A DNA stretch of 64,000 bases from Anas platyrhynchos (taxonomy: Eukaryota; Chordata; Aves; Anseriformes; Anatidae), in assembly GCF_047663525.1 (NCBI RefSeq), contig NC_092594.1, positions 37,266,001-37,330,000 on the forward strand. Reading direction: 5' to 3'. The first letter of the stretch is position 1. Every line of letters begins with the position of its first letter. The notes beneath the pieces were generated by a model, which did no database searches, was not told the DNA's origin, and saw nothing but the letters and a program-made list of their open reading frames with translations. A program made the translations under genes and the position numbers. Of the stretch, positions 44,401-59,040 are shown one piece after another.

Positions 44401-47400
44401 TTTAGACCAATACATGTGTTTTTGAAACCGTGTCTTTAGAAAAATCGTTGAATAATCCAGAAGGCTGTGGGCTGCAGCTAAGTGGGGCTGCAAATAAATA
44501 TCCGTGAGCTGCTGTTCCTGTGGTGTTCTCCTCTTGCTGCAGGTATCCAAGTAAAGAGACCCCAAAATATGGGCTGGTGCTTCACTGGTGAGGTTGATCC
44601 CTGGACCACAGGAGGCGAGGCACTGTGCCAGGGCAAGGCTGGAAGGTCTCACACCCCAGTGACAGCGTGGCTTATGTTTTTGTGGGGTCTCCTAAGGATT
44701 GGGACACTTATATGGTCAGCAAAATGCATTGTTTCTGCTCTAAAAGATGAGGAAAGTGGGGCTGCTTTCTTGTGATACTCTCTGGCACTGACAGCAGGGG
44801 AAGGTTGGAGTGAAACGAGGGGGCTGTGGAGCAGAGCCTGAAGAAATGTTTGGCTTGCCTGGGGTTGGGACAGCAGTTGAATGGTTAAGTGGCTTTGTGC
44901 GGTTTCTTCCGTCAGGGTTTCTTTTTCATACTAATCATGGAGATAATGAAAGACAATGGATCTGCTCATTTATAAGTGGAACAATAGTTAAATGAGTAAA
45001 TGGCAGCATGAGTCTGTGATTCTTCGCAAGCAATAACAAAATACCAGTATTAAGCAAAGAATTCTTCTATAGGTTTGGTGACCACAGTTTTGCATGCTTT
45101 AGGATTAATGAAGAGCACTCTAAAATTCCTGCAATTTTACATTTGGCATAAAATTTCCTTCGGTCATGTGCTGTGGAAGAAGTTAGCTGCTCCTTTCTGC
45201 TTCCAGGCAGAGCCTGCAGCGGTGCGGGATGTGAGAGGCTTGGCCTTGCTTCGTGGCTTTTAGTGGGGCTGGGGTGGCTGAAGGCATGGAAAGGCTCTGA
45301 AGTTGGCTGAGTGGAAAAAATGAAATAACTACAGCTTAAAAAGGGACTGGTGATGTATTATATAATAATACGGCTCTAAATATTAGCATTGTTTAATGAA
45401 GTCTTCGAGGTTCCCTAGTGGACGCGATATAAATAAAATAACTTGCATATTTGGAGGCCAAGGCAATGTGATAGTGAGAACGGTGCTCAGCCAAAGTTGG
45501 ACAGCTTGGGGAAAAAAAAAAAAAAGGTAGCTTTAGGAAGGAACCCGTTAGTGAGGGAAAGCAATACCGCAGCCTTCCCAGCACACTGCCATGCCAGCAT
45601 CCCGCAGGGAGGAGCATTGCTTTCCCTCCCGAAGTGGAGACGTCGCTGTGCTGCTGCTTCCAGGCACAGCTGCGGAGTGGTTAATGAAAGGAAACGGCCG
45701 CTGGCCTGGGAGGAGAATCCCCCGGTGAGTGTTTGTGGGACGGACACGGATTTGGAGGATGGCACGGGCTGGGCTGGGCTGGGCAGGACAGGAGCGGCTC
45801 AGTTGGGCTGGCCTAAATGTGGCTTAATCCCCACGAGCCTCTCTGTCCTCATGTTCTGGGATGCTCGGGGCACATTGGGAGCACCAAAGGGGAAGGAGAT
45901 ACCTGGCTTTGGTGTCAGGGAAGGTGAAAAAATAAAAAATAAAAAATAAATGCAGCAAGGTACTGTGCAAAGAGGCAGGGCATACTCCTGGAGAGTTGAA
46001 GCCAAAGTGCTGGTAACCTTGTGCAGATGTTGTATGGTTTTTATAAGTGCTGCCGATGCCCTGTTCTGCTTTGTGCTGTGCAAAGCTGTGCTGGCACTCC
46101 AAAACAAGTCCTTGGGACCAGGTTTCCATTAGGACTCCGCCATCCCAAAGCACAACGGGCCAGTTCCACGACTAGATGAGCTCTTGAGCAAACAGCCGGC
46201 GGAGGCCCCGGTGGAAGCCTGCGCTTTATTAAAAGTGTTTTTTTCGGACCGGTCAGGTCATGTGCTGAAACTGATCCTTCGCCGTGCCTTCCTGCGACCT
46301 CCTGCTCCTCTCCTCCAAGGGCTGTCGGCTCCGTGTGCTCCTGCCCTGTTCCCAGCCGCGCCGTGCGGAGCCCCGAGCGTCTGCTGGGAGGGCCATGGGA
46401 AATGGAGAGATCGGAGATAAGCGAGGAAAAATGCTCTGCAACTCCATAACCTCATCGCACGGCCCCTCCAGAGACTGGAAATATCCGAGGGTATGCTTTT
46501 CTTACCCTTGGAATTTGAGATTCTCTCTGGGGGGGATATCTCCGTCCAGATTCACAGCGTGAGGGTTCCCCTAAGGCAGCTGCGTTGCCTTCCCGTGAAG
46601 GAGGTGGCACAGTTCCTCCCTGAGATGCTAAAGCCATGCGTTAAACATCATGCTGCTAAAGTTTTTGTGTCGTGGCTGCTCCGTACAGAACAGCAGGGCT
46701 GCTTGTGCTGAGGATGCGTGCTGGAGGAGGAGGGATTTTGTCACCTGCGTGGCCTTAATTTCAAAACGCAGGAGGACCTTTAGCTCCTCGGAGCCCTCCT
46801 GCCTTGGAGAGGTGCTCACTTCCCAAAATCTCATCACAGTGGAGGCACGGATTGGTCCAAGGGGTTCAGAAGCCCTGTGAGAGGTGGAGCTGCTTGAGGT
46901 GATGCAGGGAGGTGTTTCACAAGAGCCCTGCATCTCTTGTTGGGCTGATACCACCTGCAAAAGAACCTGGCTTTGAATTGCTCTTCTGACCACAGCTAGG
47001 TACGAGAAAGGGGCTGACATTGGGAAATCTAAAACAGCTTGCAAGAGACTTATTTCCTCCCCCCCTCCAAATATTAACATGTTATGCAACTGCTAATTAT
47101 TGAAGTCTGTGAGATATTCAGACATCTGGAAAAAAACAGAAAGGATTAGTGCGGCCTCAGTATACCCTGTGAGGTCAGGTGGGTGTGTGCCTGGCTTTCT
47201 CTCGTGACAAATTGAAAGGGGGTTGGATATTGCCATTACATTCTTGCATTTGATGAAGCTTTTTAAGTTTTCAGCCCACTTGCAGAAAAAAAGTCCTTGC
47301 TGCAAAACTTCTGGTGCCCCACCTTCCTCTTCAAGTACCATCTTCGTTATCCTGCGATTATCGCTCTCACCCGTGACACCTTTATAGGGTTCCTGGATGT

Positions 47401-50400
47401 CTCAGCGCTGAGGAGTCTAGGCCGTGTTTACTACAGTTTTTATTGCCTCTCTCAATTTTTCCTGCAAGAGGTCACTTATCATGGTTGAACATCTCTTCTT
47501 CAAAATTAACTTGGCCCCGAATAAAAGGAAGTATCTTTGTAATTGTTTTGTTTACTTTGAATTCTTGATGTGCTGTATAAGTACCAAGCACTCTGTGCGT
47601 TTAAGTTTTTAATTTTGTTTTATATGTTAATTATTCGTTCCATATGGTTTGATTTTTTTTTTTTTAAATACATTCTCTGGTGAATTCAGTAAAAATTTGT
47701 AACCTGATGTAGACATCCCTTTGTCTCCGGAGCAAGTTGAGTGCGGAGAGCTGCGTGTTGAGCTCTGCTCTCGGTATGCTTCACACAGGGTAGCACGAAG
47801 AGGTCATTTAATTCCCAGCTGATTGTCAGGAAAATTGATTTATGTCATTAAAAACTTTCAGAAGGCCATGCTGGAGCTAGATAGCATGAGGTCAATCTTT
47901 GCTTCTGCCTACTGACTTATTTTTCTAGCGTCCTGAATTGCTTCTCTTTCTACTTTTGAAGCTCTTCTCCAAATTCCCAAGCCCAGCTTTGGACTTGGCC
48001 GTGTTGCTGGTGCCTTGTAGAGCTCTGAATGGTCCCGAGTTGGGGTTTGAGAGCAAGGTCCCGCTGCCCTGTGCTGCATCAAGCAGGTTGGATAAGCTTG
48101 GGAAGGCTGCCGGGCATCGGGGCGCGTCTTGCTCCTGGTGGGACACCTTTGAGCTCAGGGCCCCTGACTTCTAAATTCACTTTTTTGGCAGTCTGTCAGA
48201 GCCCAAGTCTGGCAACCTTTTGCAAGTGGGATGCAGCAAGCTTCACTTCTTGGAGCTATTGGTCTATCGCCGTGTTTTTAATTTGCTGTAATTTAATAAC
48301 TGACACAATGCTGGGATAAATAAACGGGCTGCGAACATTCTTGTAGACTTCAGAAGTCCAGCTCAGGGCAAGCTTTAGCTTTTAATTAACACTGTCCATG
48401 AGATTTATCGTTAAAATTGTATCCTTTTAAATAAGTAGATCTGAAGTTGAGTAAGAGATGAATAATTGAAACCTGGTGTGGGCTCACAGAAGGCGCTGCA
48501 GAGCGAGCGAGCGCCCGGCGCAGCGCCCAGCCCTGTTCCTCCCAAGTTACGGGTCGTTCCCCTGCTGCCCCACGCTGGGTGTTGTCATTCTTCATCCCCC
48601 CCCCTTTATTTTTCCTGTGTACAGCATGTTGCTGCGTGTTGAAAACCACATGTTCCCCGGGCCGTTGGGGAAGGTAGCGTTTGACATGTGCATAAACCAG
48701 ATTTTTAGCGTGGTGTGGAGCTCTAGGAAGGCCTTCAGAGGCCCCGTGAAAAAGAAAAGTTGAAGTTTTTTTTTTTTTTTTGCTTCTTTTAGCCCCTGCT
48801 GTTAGGTAAATTCTCAGAAGAGAGGCCCAGGCAAGGGAAGAAGCTGCAAAGGCATCCTCTCATTATAGAGGAATCTTAGTCATTAGCAAAAGTCTAATTC
48901 ATCAGGGATCAAAAGAAGACATTCTCCTGATTCTCTCCAGTTATGGAGGGGGAGATGATATCTGATTTGCAGCTCTTCCTTGGAGAATCGCTTTGTGGGA
49001 TGTGATTTATGGTCTCACATTCTGCTTTTGTGACTTTTTGTTGTTGTTTCGCATACAGTTGTCTTCAAACCCTGGTGAGTATTTCTGACTCTTACGACTG
49101 GCGGTATAATGAAGCCTGACCAGCACCAGCAGGCTCACAGCCCTGGAGAGCACTTTCCATGCAGAAATTTTAACATTTCATGTGGGTTCCTCCTAAGATC
49201 TTTGGTTTCCCACTTGTGGTAGCAGAGAAGCAAACAGCTCCAGGCATGAGGACTTCTGCCATCAACCTCATCCATGTCAGGCTGAAAATCTGCAGGGACT
49301 GGCAAAGTCAGACGGATTTGCTTTTGGTGTATTTTTTTGGTTGGGCTACAGAGGTGCGTGAGGTTGGGCATTACACTAACTGTGCTGTTCCTTTCTCCCT
49401 GAACTGGGTTTAATGGGAGCCAGATTGGGCAGCGGTGAGAATTGTCCTTCTGATTTCAAACTCTATGGATCTGTGAGTGTTGTGATAGTGCTGGGGAAGC
49501 TCTTTCATCTGTCTTGGAAGTATGAAATGGCAGAGGTTGGTACTGGGGGAATGGGGGAAAGGTCTTCTCAGTGTTGACAGTAGGTAAAGTTAGGTTCTAG
49601 TGAATTAGCTCAATTAAAAAAAAAAAAAAGACTAAAAAGACTACCAGCAGACTGGCTGGTTTTCCTTGCCAAAAAAACTCGTGGTTGGGTAATATAATCT
49701 TCTGTGTGAGTGCTGCAGGTGGAAACAGACCCTATAAATACAAGGATTTGGGGGAACCTGAACGTGCATGGTCCCTTTTTCATCATCCAAGGGGCTTGTT
49801 GGGTTCTGCTCCCATTGGAGGCCAATCTGAAGACACCAGCCTTGGAGCAATTAAGGAGTGGGCACGAGCTGTTGTCCTGCATTATGATTATTGTGGGATA
49901 CCTTTGGTATAATGGTCCCATATACTTTAAAATCCATGGGTTAAGAGCAGTCCCCTCCAAAAAAGATTTGGACTGAAGGTACAAACGCCTTACCTGGCAT
50001 CGTTCTCCCTGCTGCGTTGGTGAAGGACTGAAGCTGTTGCCCCAGGCTCGTAGACGTGCACCCAGCAAGGGTCAGAGCAGCAAGAGCGGTGCTCTCATTG
50101 CCTTTGATTTGGGAAAATTGCAGTCTGTAAGAATTGGGCACGGTTTTGTGCTGTAGGTATTGTTTTTGTCAGCCGTACAGCGCTCTCCTGCCCAAAGCCT
50201 GTAATTGTCGGATGTTCTGTTGCGCTTTTCCCCCTGCCACTTATTATCTCCGCAGATTATCGAGGGTAACTTCGCGTGGACTAATTGTAATAACCGAAAA
50301 GGCCTGGGGGGAAGAATTCTGTCTCTACTTTGCAAGCAGGGGATTAAGTGTGTATATATTCAGTGTAATTTGCTGGGAGGTGTCTTTGTACAGAGCTGTC

Positions 50401-53400
50401 AGAAGACCTGTAAAATCATTTGAAATATTGCAAAGGGGACTTGCGTGGTGATACGCAGGCTCGGCTTGCTTTGGCTTTTGTTGGGTTATCTCACTGAAGC
50501 TGCTTTTATGCACTTTTCATGCACTTTTTTTTTTTTTTTTTTTTCTCCTCTCTCTTTGCCTGTGTAAGCTGGTGTCAGGCTCCTTGAGGAGACACTTATG
50601 TTCTTGAAGGATTATTGTGCTAATTTAGCTCGCGTTTCATCGGGTATTAAGGGCTGATATTATCCTGCTATTTGTTGCTGTACTTAGACTGTAAATTACC
50701 GACAGCAGAGGTGGTTGGTGATTACAACAAAGATGACTCTGGTGCAGGAAGGAAATATTAGCTTTCAATCTCTAATTGCTGTCTTAAAGATCCTACAAGT
50801 GGATATGATCCTCTGGGGCTCAGTGATTAAGTAAGGATGATTAAAATAGTCAATTTGAGCAACAGAGCCAGACTTTTTTTTTTTTCCCCCCCCCAAAGTC
50901 CTTTAAAGAATCCATAGTGTATCTTCCAGGAAATGCAGTGGGCAGTCGCTTTCAGTCAGCTATAATGTTTCCCATCTAAAACAATCCCTGCTGGGCTGGG
51001 CTGGTGATAGGAAATAGGGCTGTGTTGGAAATAGCAGGCTCGATTAAATGCGTGTTCTCTTTGCAAGTATTTCTCTAATGGTCATCTTTTGCTTTCTGCA
51101 GAATAAAATCTGAATCTGAAGGGTGAAATCAGTGCATTTGCTGACTCAGAAATTCTCAATTATTTCACCCCCCGCGTGTCTACAGTCAGCAGCAGCAGGC
51201 GCTGGCTCCCCGGCCGGCCTTTACCTCCTTCTTATCTCACGTAAATGCATCCTTTCCAGCATCCTGTGAAGGTTGTATCCATCTTCTTTTTGTCTTCATT
51301 GTACAGAACTGGGAGTTTATGTATTACCTTGGAAAACTTTGGATTAACCTAGACCAAATAATAGTTATTAAGTCTAGTCTTTCAGCAGTCTTTCCCTAAG
51401 GTATTGTTATCTTCAGAATCTTTTAAAATAGCCTGAACATTCCCGGGTACAAATAGGTTTTTCTATTAAACAATGCTTTTGTTAAAAGAAAAAAAAAACC
51501 AATGTTAAGGGTCCTAGAACTGTGTTTTTTCTGCAGTGTTCCTGGATTCCAAGCTCCGTCTTTTGAACTGGAAGATATTAGAAAGACAAGGGTCTGAAGC
51601 TACTCAGCGTGTCACTTTTATTTAAATAAGAGGTAAAAAGTGAATTATCTCTTAACTGTTTGAAAAGTTTTTATCTGTCCTAGTTTTGGCCTCTGGAATC
51701 ACTCTGCGAGCTTTTCTTGGGACTTCTGAGTCAGGAAGAGAGCAGGTTCCAACGTGAAAGTGATGCTGAGCAGTGCAAGGCCGCCCCTTGAGCGCGGCGA
51801 TGTTATCGCCCGAGAGATGCTTCTTTAAACAGTTAGCAGGAACTCGCTCTGCTTAATGACGGCACTTGTCTCCTCCTAGACACTGAAACTGAGCTGAAAA
51901 ATTGCCTCCACCGGTTCTCCTCATTTTTAAGATCTAGCATGATATGTCCGAACTATTTTATAGAAAACCTGCTGCTTGCTTCCAGGCGCGCTTCTTGCAG
52001 CAGAGAGCAGCGGGAGCCCTTCTAGGGAAGCAGTTTCAGTGCTGAGCATCCAAGAAAATCCCATCCTGAGGAGCAGGGCAGTGCGATTGTCCTCAGTGAC
52101 TTCACCTAAAACACCCGCAGGGCTTCAACTACAGGGAAGTACACATTTTTGGGGCCACGTTACCGAGCTGGGTACAAATCCAGAGTATTTCCATCAGCAT
52201 TGGTGCTGGAATGCTTGGTGGTGCCTCCGAGCTGGATGTCCCACAGCGAAGGGAAGGGAAGGGGCAGCTGGCAGAGCTCTGGGGTTCTGCCCCTGCCCCT
52301 TTCCCAGCGATGTTCAGCGCATGAAACCTGAACGCCTTGCATTTTGTCTTCAGGCAGAATATAGTGTTGCCGTCGCTTCCTGCCCCAAATGCCATGGGAG
52401 AAAGGCCAGTTTTGATCAGCGCCGTCAGCCCGGCGATGCGGGGCTGTCTCAGCTTTCGGGGGATGAAAGACGGCTGTCATCCGAAGCGCCCTGTGAGAAA
52501 GCAGTGTCTGCTCTCGCCCGGCCTTTGGGGGAAGGGAGGCGGCGAGCGCTTTGCATACAGGAAAATGTCTGCTCGGGGGGTATTTGATTTCACTAAACAA
52601 AATATTATCCGACCTCCTTTGCATGGCTTTCATACCATAATGGGGTTCAAACGAACGGCCAAATGCAAATGGTTACTTTTCTTGTTCCCTCTGTGTTCTC
52701 ATGCCCTCTACCAACCTTAGCCATAATAATCCTTTTTTTTCTTCAAGAAATATATGCCAGGAAATTAAAAAGACATCTCACTTTGGCTGGCAATAAATAG
52801 TGTGGGGCTCCGTCGAATCCTAACGATTAGATACCGCTTATTTCTCCTAGAAATACTTCTCAGGCTGAATGTGTGGCTTGAAATGTGCGGTTTTGTTTCC
52901 AAATTTTAAATTCATGCGTACGTCAGGAAAACATTTGCAGGGTTTGATGAAAGCTGTTGCTACTTGGAACAATATTTGTTCTTGCAGCCTGTGTGTCGTA
53001 ATTGCGTGTGCAATTGGAGGAGAGTAGCAGGAGTTCTCTGAGCATGAACTTACTTTTCACCTTTCAGAGGAATATAAATAAATAAGAAAGGAAGCGTTTA
53101 ATGTGGTATATTTAAATTAGCTCTCTTAATTGGAAAACAGCTCCTGTTTTTTTCATCTCCCATGTGGCTTCTTTGGTCTTTATTAGTCTTCTCATCACTT
53201 CAGAGCTCTGAAATGTGAGTGATTTTTGTATATGCAGAAGAAGGATTTTGTAATCTTCCATTTTTTTTCTGTTTTGCCTGAATCTATCAAACGTTCTTCA
53301 ATGAAGTGAAAGGGAAAACAGCTTAAAGTAGCTTTTTCCTGTTGCACAAGATGTGCTCCTTGCTCAAGTTCTGCAAAACTTGCTAGTTCGAGCCAAACTA

Positions 53401-56322
53401 GGAAATATTTTGGATATTTTATGTTCATTAATCTTTGATGTTTGGGGATTTGGTGCTTCCATGGTGTGTGTTGGATACAAACCTGGGTAAAAATGCCCTG
53501 GAAATGGGTGCACCAGGCAGGTGAGGTTCTGGGAGACGGTTTCTGGTCTGCAGCAGCTTCTGTCCTGGGCCAATTTTCACCCAGGGAGGTTCCAGGACCA
53601 GACGCGGGTTTGTCTGAAGATGCAGCCTGCAGGAAGGTCACCCTTACAGAACAGACACTTGAGGTTTGGAAATTCACTGTTAATTCACTGCCTGCTCGCC
53701 AAGGCAGTGGATTTGTTATATTTTGTGCTGTGCTTTAATGATGATCTTGCCCTCTGTGGAACTCCGCTGTTTGTTGAGATTTGGAAGTGAAATGGCATGT
53801 GCTGGCCTTTGTGATTTACACTGCCTTTGGCAGAAGGCTTACTCAAAGCTGCTGTGAGTATTTGGAAGCATCGTCTGGTCCAGAGTGCGCCTGCATTTCT
53901 CACCCGTGTCCTTTTACCAGGAGCAGAGCGCTCTTTGGGGCACTGCTGGGGAGTGACTCTGCCCAATTGTTTCTGTTGGCAATTCAAAGGTCTGCGGTTT
54001 TGTTTGGGTTTTAGCGTGTTCTTCTGCCAGCCAGCATCTGCTTGGGTGTTTTCTGTTAGCATCCCTTTAATTTGGGGATAGGCTTTGCTGAATTTGAAGT
54101 TATAGGAAGATATTTTGACCAAACCTGTTCTACCTTACGCTAATGGAAATGCAGAATAAATGCATGCTGTGACCGACGCTGCTAGCTTGTATTTGCTGAA
54201 GAGGCCATGAGCTAAAAGTTTCCAGTTCCCTTCGTTCAGCAAGACTTCAATCTCTTGACCATCAAAGCACGTCGCCAGGCTTGCCTGCTCACCTGGGCTG
54301 CCTCGTGAAGGAGAAGACGGGAGGAAGAACACACCTACAGGTCAGGAACGGGAAGTGGTAGTCACTGACAGCTGATTCATGAAATACTTCACGTTTGTGT
54401 AAACCAAAAAAAAAATAATGAAATGCATGTTTTTGTACACGTGCCAGAAGCGTGGGACAGCCATAGCCTGAAACGAACACCCTGATCTGGCGTTAGGAAC
54501 GTGGTGCGGTTCAGTTCCCATGTGCACATGATGAACAGCAGAGCAGCAGACCGTACCACGAAGGAGCACAGCAGTGCCAGCTCTTCAGTTGTTTTGTGTT
54601 TATAAGCAGATGCTTGTTCTTTAATGTAGGGGACGCTCGGTGTATTACCCACAGGGTGACTGATTTACCAAGAGATGCAATTTGTTTCCGAGCAGAGACG
54701 TGTCTGGGCTAATACAGTGCAGGCACTCCAATGACAATGCAGTTTTCCATTTTTTTAAATTTTCTTTTTAGAGACCGGGGTTATGAGAAATAAAATTAAG
54801 AAATCAATCTGTAGCAATCTGCTTTTTCAGGGGAGAATGTACTGGGGATGCTCACATGCCCAAACCGTCTCAAGGTATTGCAACCAATAGGGCTGCCGCT
54901 TAATTCTGGCAAGTCAGCTAAAATGATTGACCTATTTTGCTTTCAGAAACGTTGTTTGTATGAGAAGCTTTATATCTCACATAAAAATTAGCTTTATGTG
55001 AATGGGAACTCCACTTGTAATGATTTAGTTCAGAAAAGTAATGTCAACACCCCAAAAGATTTCTGGCTTTTGATTTCCCCGTGCCCAATGGAAACCTTTC
55101 GCGGGGGCTGGATAATGTCTCGCCCTGACTTCTGCTGCAGCACACAAAGAGAAGTGTCTTGACAGCTTCCAAACCAATAATATCTTACTTATGTTTCAAT
55201 ATATGAGTAACAGCCCAGGCTTTCCAGAGATTATCTTTTTGTAATGTCTTCAGTTCCTTAACATGCTGTAGCCAGATGAATGCGAGTCCTTCAGCGTTGT
55301 GAAGCCCAGGAATGCATCCCTTTTAAAACGTGCGTTATAGCAGGGGTGTGCAGCAACATCAGGTCCCGGGGCCAGGGTTGTATTCTTTTAATTAAGAGGT
55401 GCAGTTAGCGGAGCACATGGAATTTCTTCCTCCGCATGCTGTTCCTTTCCTTTTTTTCTAATCTTTTCTCCGCTGTGTTTTTTTCACGGTCCTTGGGAGT
55501 CTTGTTTTTTCAAAGTGATCCCCTGCTGACTATTTTGAGGTCTGTCGAAGCAGTTTCTTCAGCTCCGGGTTAAAAGGAGCCATTCCCTTTGATTACTTAA
55601 GTAATTCCATTGCTGCCCTGCTGATTAGCTTCCTCGGGGTGGAAGGGCTGGGGGGGAGCCAGAGGTGCCAGTGCTGCGCCATCCGACCAGGGCACGTTTT
55701 TGTGCATCCTGGGCTTGTCACCCTGGGCTGGGGGTGTTGTAGATGACTCTTTGCACCCAGAGAGCAAGGAGAAGCTGGTGGAGGAGCCTCTCCGTGCATG
55801 CTGGTGCTGGGAGAGCTCTGCTCCTGTTGGAAAAGCTGCTCCACATGGCGCTGTGCAGACGTCTCTGGTCCTTCTCAGCAGGCAAGTCCTACAGCAAGGC
55901 CTGGTGCTTTATCTGCTAAGGCACGGAGCGAGGACTCCTCCTGTTAATCTCCTTACAGAGGCAATTTCTGCGGTGATGAAAAATGCCTCAAGCTGCTGCC
56001 TCCTCCACGGGGCTGGTTTGTTTTCCCTTTGCCCCACAGCATACGCACCGCTGCCCGTCTTTGCCCTTGTTCTTCTATTGACAGCAAATATCTCTGCATC
56101 AGATCTTGTCTTAGAGCTTTGAAAATAGCAACGTGCTTTTTCGTTGAATATCTGCCGATTCCTAGATGACTGCGATGGCAGGATCCGAAGCGCACAGACC
56201 GGGGACATCTGTGTTTGTTCAAGAAACAACAGGAGATGCAGTGGATGGAAAATTGATGAAGTTTGTCGAGGCACAAGGAACTGGCGAGATACATTGAAGA
56301 AAGTGTTAAATAACAATCTCTG

Positions 56323-56463
56323 CTTAAGGCCCCAATCCAGCAAAGCACTTAAACATATATTGTAACTGTAAACAGTCGAGACATCCAGTTGATTTAAATG
56401 GAACTACTTTTGTGTTTAAAGTGAGATATTCACTTGAGTGCCTTTCTGGATCAGGGCCTAAGT
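56323..56463. mobile_element. MITE-like palindromic DNA element
   Basis: The left end CTTAAGGCCCCAATCCAGCA is followed by AAGCACTTAAACATAT. The right end, read in reverse complement, is CTTAGGCCCTGATCCAGAAA followed by GGCACTCAAGTGAAT. The two therefore form diverged terminal inverted repeats of about 35 nt around a short core of about 70 nt. There is no coding capacity. The pattern resembles a non-autonomous DNA transposon known to me only generically from bird, turtle and crocodile genomes. A TA target-site duplication is possible but cannot be separated from the TTAAGG/CCTAAG ends. Confidence 0.6.
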
Positions 56464-59040
56464 GAGTGAGAGCTTGAATTGTTGTTCATTTACAAGAGTG
56501 AGGCCTGGAAGTGAGACCTGACCAGTGGTTAGTGGTGTCCTGGGGCAGCTGAGCTCTCGGGGAGCCTTCTCAGGGCTCTGTCCCTGCTGCTACCTTCCCT
56601 GCAGATCTGCTGCTTTTTCCTCGCTGACTTTCCTGGCTTGCTCACAAGTCAAAGGGCTTGGGAGAGCGTGGCTCTAAAAGATGCAGGTAATTCACCGTGG
56701 GCCAGGTAGTGGTGTGAGTGATCACGTTATCAAAGGGCCCCAACCTTGGGGAAGAAAGGAGGAACAATAAAAATGCCAACGTGTAGGTTTGTTTCTGTTT
56801 CATGGCTGTAAGTTCATACACATCAAACCATAGCTGAGGTTTTAAAATATATCCAATCCCATGTAGATAATCTGCATTTTTTTCGAAGTCTTCAATCTAT
56901 CCTAGAAGTGTTTCTTAAGGAAATGGGATTTTTTCAAGCAATTATCCCCATATGACTTCCATTAATGGGAGGAACTAGCTCTGGGTGCTGATCCCACTGC
57001 CCCCCTGCAGCTGCCCTCACCCCTGGGCGCTCCCTGCCCCCTGAGCGCTCTTCTGCTTCGGGTTCCCCTTGAATTACTCAGCAACAATTGGTCTCCCTCC
57101 CCATCTGTGTGGAGTAGGATAATAATGTTTACCCACCTGTGTAATACAAGTCCAGATCCTTGCATGAAAGGCCCTACTGTGCAGAAACACGAGGCAGCGC
57201 TACCGGGGGGCGGGGGGAAATCTGTCCCTGCAGCTTCAGACTATTTACAGGGAGCGAGGCAAAGTTTTCCTTGACAAATAGGTAAGGTGCACCGGGTCTG
57301 CATTAGGTCATGATGCTGCTTTAAAAGGAAATAATATTAGGGAATGACACTGCAATTGTCACTAAGTTTTAGAAAAACATGAAGGGCAATTTTCTTGTCC
57401 CGTCAGGTGTGGAGATGCAGCAGCTGCTGAACCGTTCTGTTTCTTCCTAGCACTGCTTGCCTCCTGTGTCGCTCCTGGTTGTGTGTCTGTCCCATTTCTG
57501 ACTCCAAATGGCAGATATGTTGATGGGAAAATAATATAGTATGAGTTTGTTCCTCACAGCTCCATTACTAACTTTTAAGTTTTTTGTTTTTGCGTAGGCT
57601 TCTTGGCTGGCAGCTGCAGGTATCGAGCAGCACAGAGCTGGCAGAGGACAAAAGTCCCAGGAGCAGGGTGACAAAGAGGAAGGAAGATAAGATGCAGGTT
57701 TGCTGAAGGAATAATGCTCAACAGTAGCCTTGTTTTATTGTGGGTAGCACCTGCAGGGCTTAGACAAGGTTTACACCACAGCCCGTGCTGCAGACACACA
57801 CCCGGTGAGGAGCAGGCTCCTTGCTCCAGCAGGTTTCTACTCCAAATCTCAGTGGCAGCGATGTCAGTGGCACAAGCCATGGCCTTCAGCTGGGAGAGGA
57901 GTTTGCCTTAAATATGTGGTGAAGTGTGAAGAGGAGAGACTTGGCCAAAAGTCCCATAACAGGTTAAAAACAAAGCGAAGGCTCCCACGTTTCCAACAGG
58001 CACCCTGCAAGCTGCCCACGGCACTCCTCGAGGAGGATCTAAAAGAGTACAAATGGTGAAATAAGCAGCTCTGCTGTTCACCCCCAGCCGTGGGCAGTGT
58101 GTGTGTGTGTACAGCCGTGCTCGTAAGGACCCGTGTGAGTGTTCCTAGCGGAGCCCCAGGTCAGGAAGTACACCTGACAAAGCCGTAATTCGTGGAGCTG
58201 CGTAAAACACCTTCTCATAAGGCTTTGTTTCATATTTGTTGGGTGAAATCCGCCTACAAATTTTCCTCACGCACAAACTGTATCATTGTTTTGGAAAATG
58301 CAAGGCTGACCACCGTAAATGGGTTTATATTTCCAACAGGGCAGTTATTTAATTTCCTGTTGGAAGTCTGCAAATGTTGGCACTGTTCGCGCCTTGGCAG
58401 GAGGCCAGGAGAGAGCACGGTATCGGTAACATGCACAGTCCGTTCGGGATTTCGCTTGGGTTCAACCAAACTTTAGGACTGCACTATAAAAAATATATAT
58501 ATTTTTTGATTAAACTTCATAAAAGTAGTTGGGGAGATACGGGTGGAAGGGGGAGGCAGGGTTTTCTCTAGCATGAGAGCAGCTTTTGTTCTTCTGTACC
58601 TGGTCTTGTGTTTGTGTAATCCCAATTTTGCTGCAGGCTTAATCTCACTTTGTAGTTTTCTAGCAAGGCCCCACAAAGTGAGGGTGAGGGCTGATGCTGA
58701 GATCGACACTTTCGGTGTAAGCACACGTTCCTGATGCAGTTACCTTCCTTGGGATCTGCCTGCAGGGTCCCCACCGAAGTTTGGGTGCTGAGGTTTGCAG
58801 TCCTGCCTTCCCAGAGGATTCACCAGCGTGTTTGGGAAATGCTGTCCTTAGAGACAAGTGTGCTGAAATTACTGGGGAAGCAAACCCTTACGAACAAAAG
58901 AGAGGTTTGTTCAGAATTTGTTTGAAACACACAGACTCGGCTCTGCAGAAATAATGGGGGTGGTTCAGCATAACAACGTGTGAGTTACCGTGGGTGCCTG
59001 ATGCTTTAGGCAAGCAGGTTTTCTGTGCAAAGCGCTGCTC

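Noticed and set aside
51976-52587. A 203-codon + strand open frame in ROR1 intron 1
   Set aside because: There is no domain or motif, the composition is unusual and a long minus-strand frame overlaps it. The CPKC-like piece alone does not make a zinc finger.
58488-58507. A 20-bp perfect palindrome of A and T
   Set aside because: It is a simple A-run, TA-repeat, T-run sequence. Such palindromes arise readily in AT-rich DNA.
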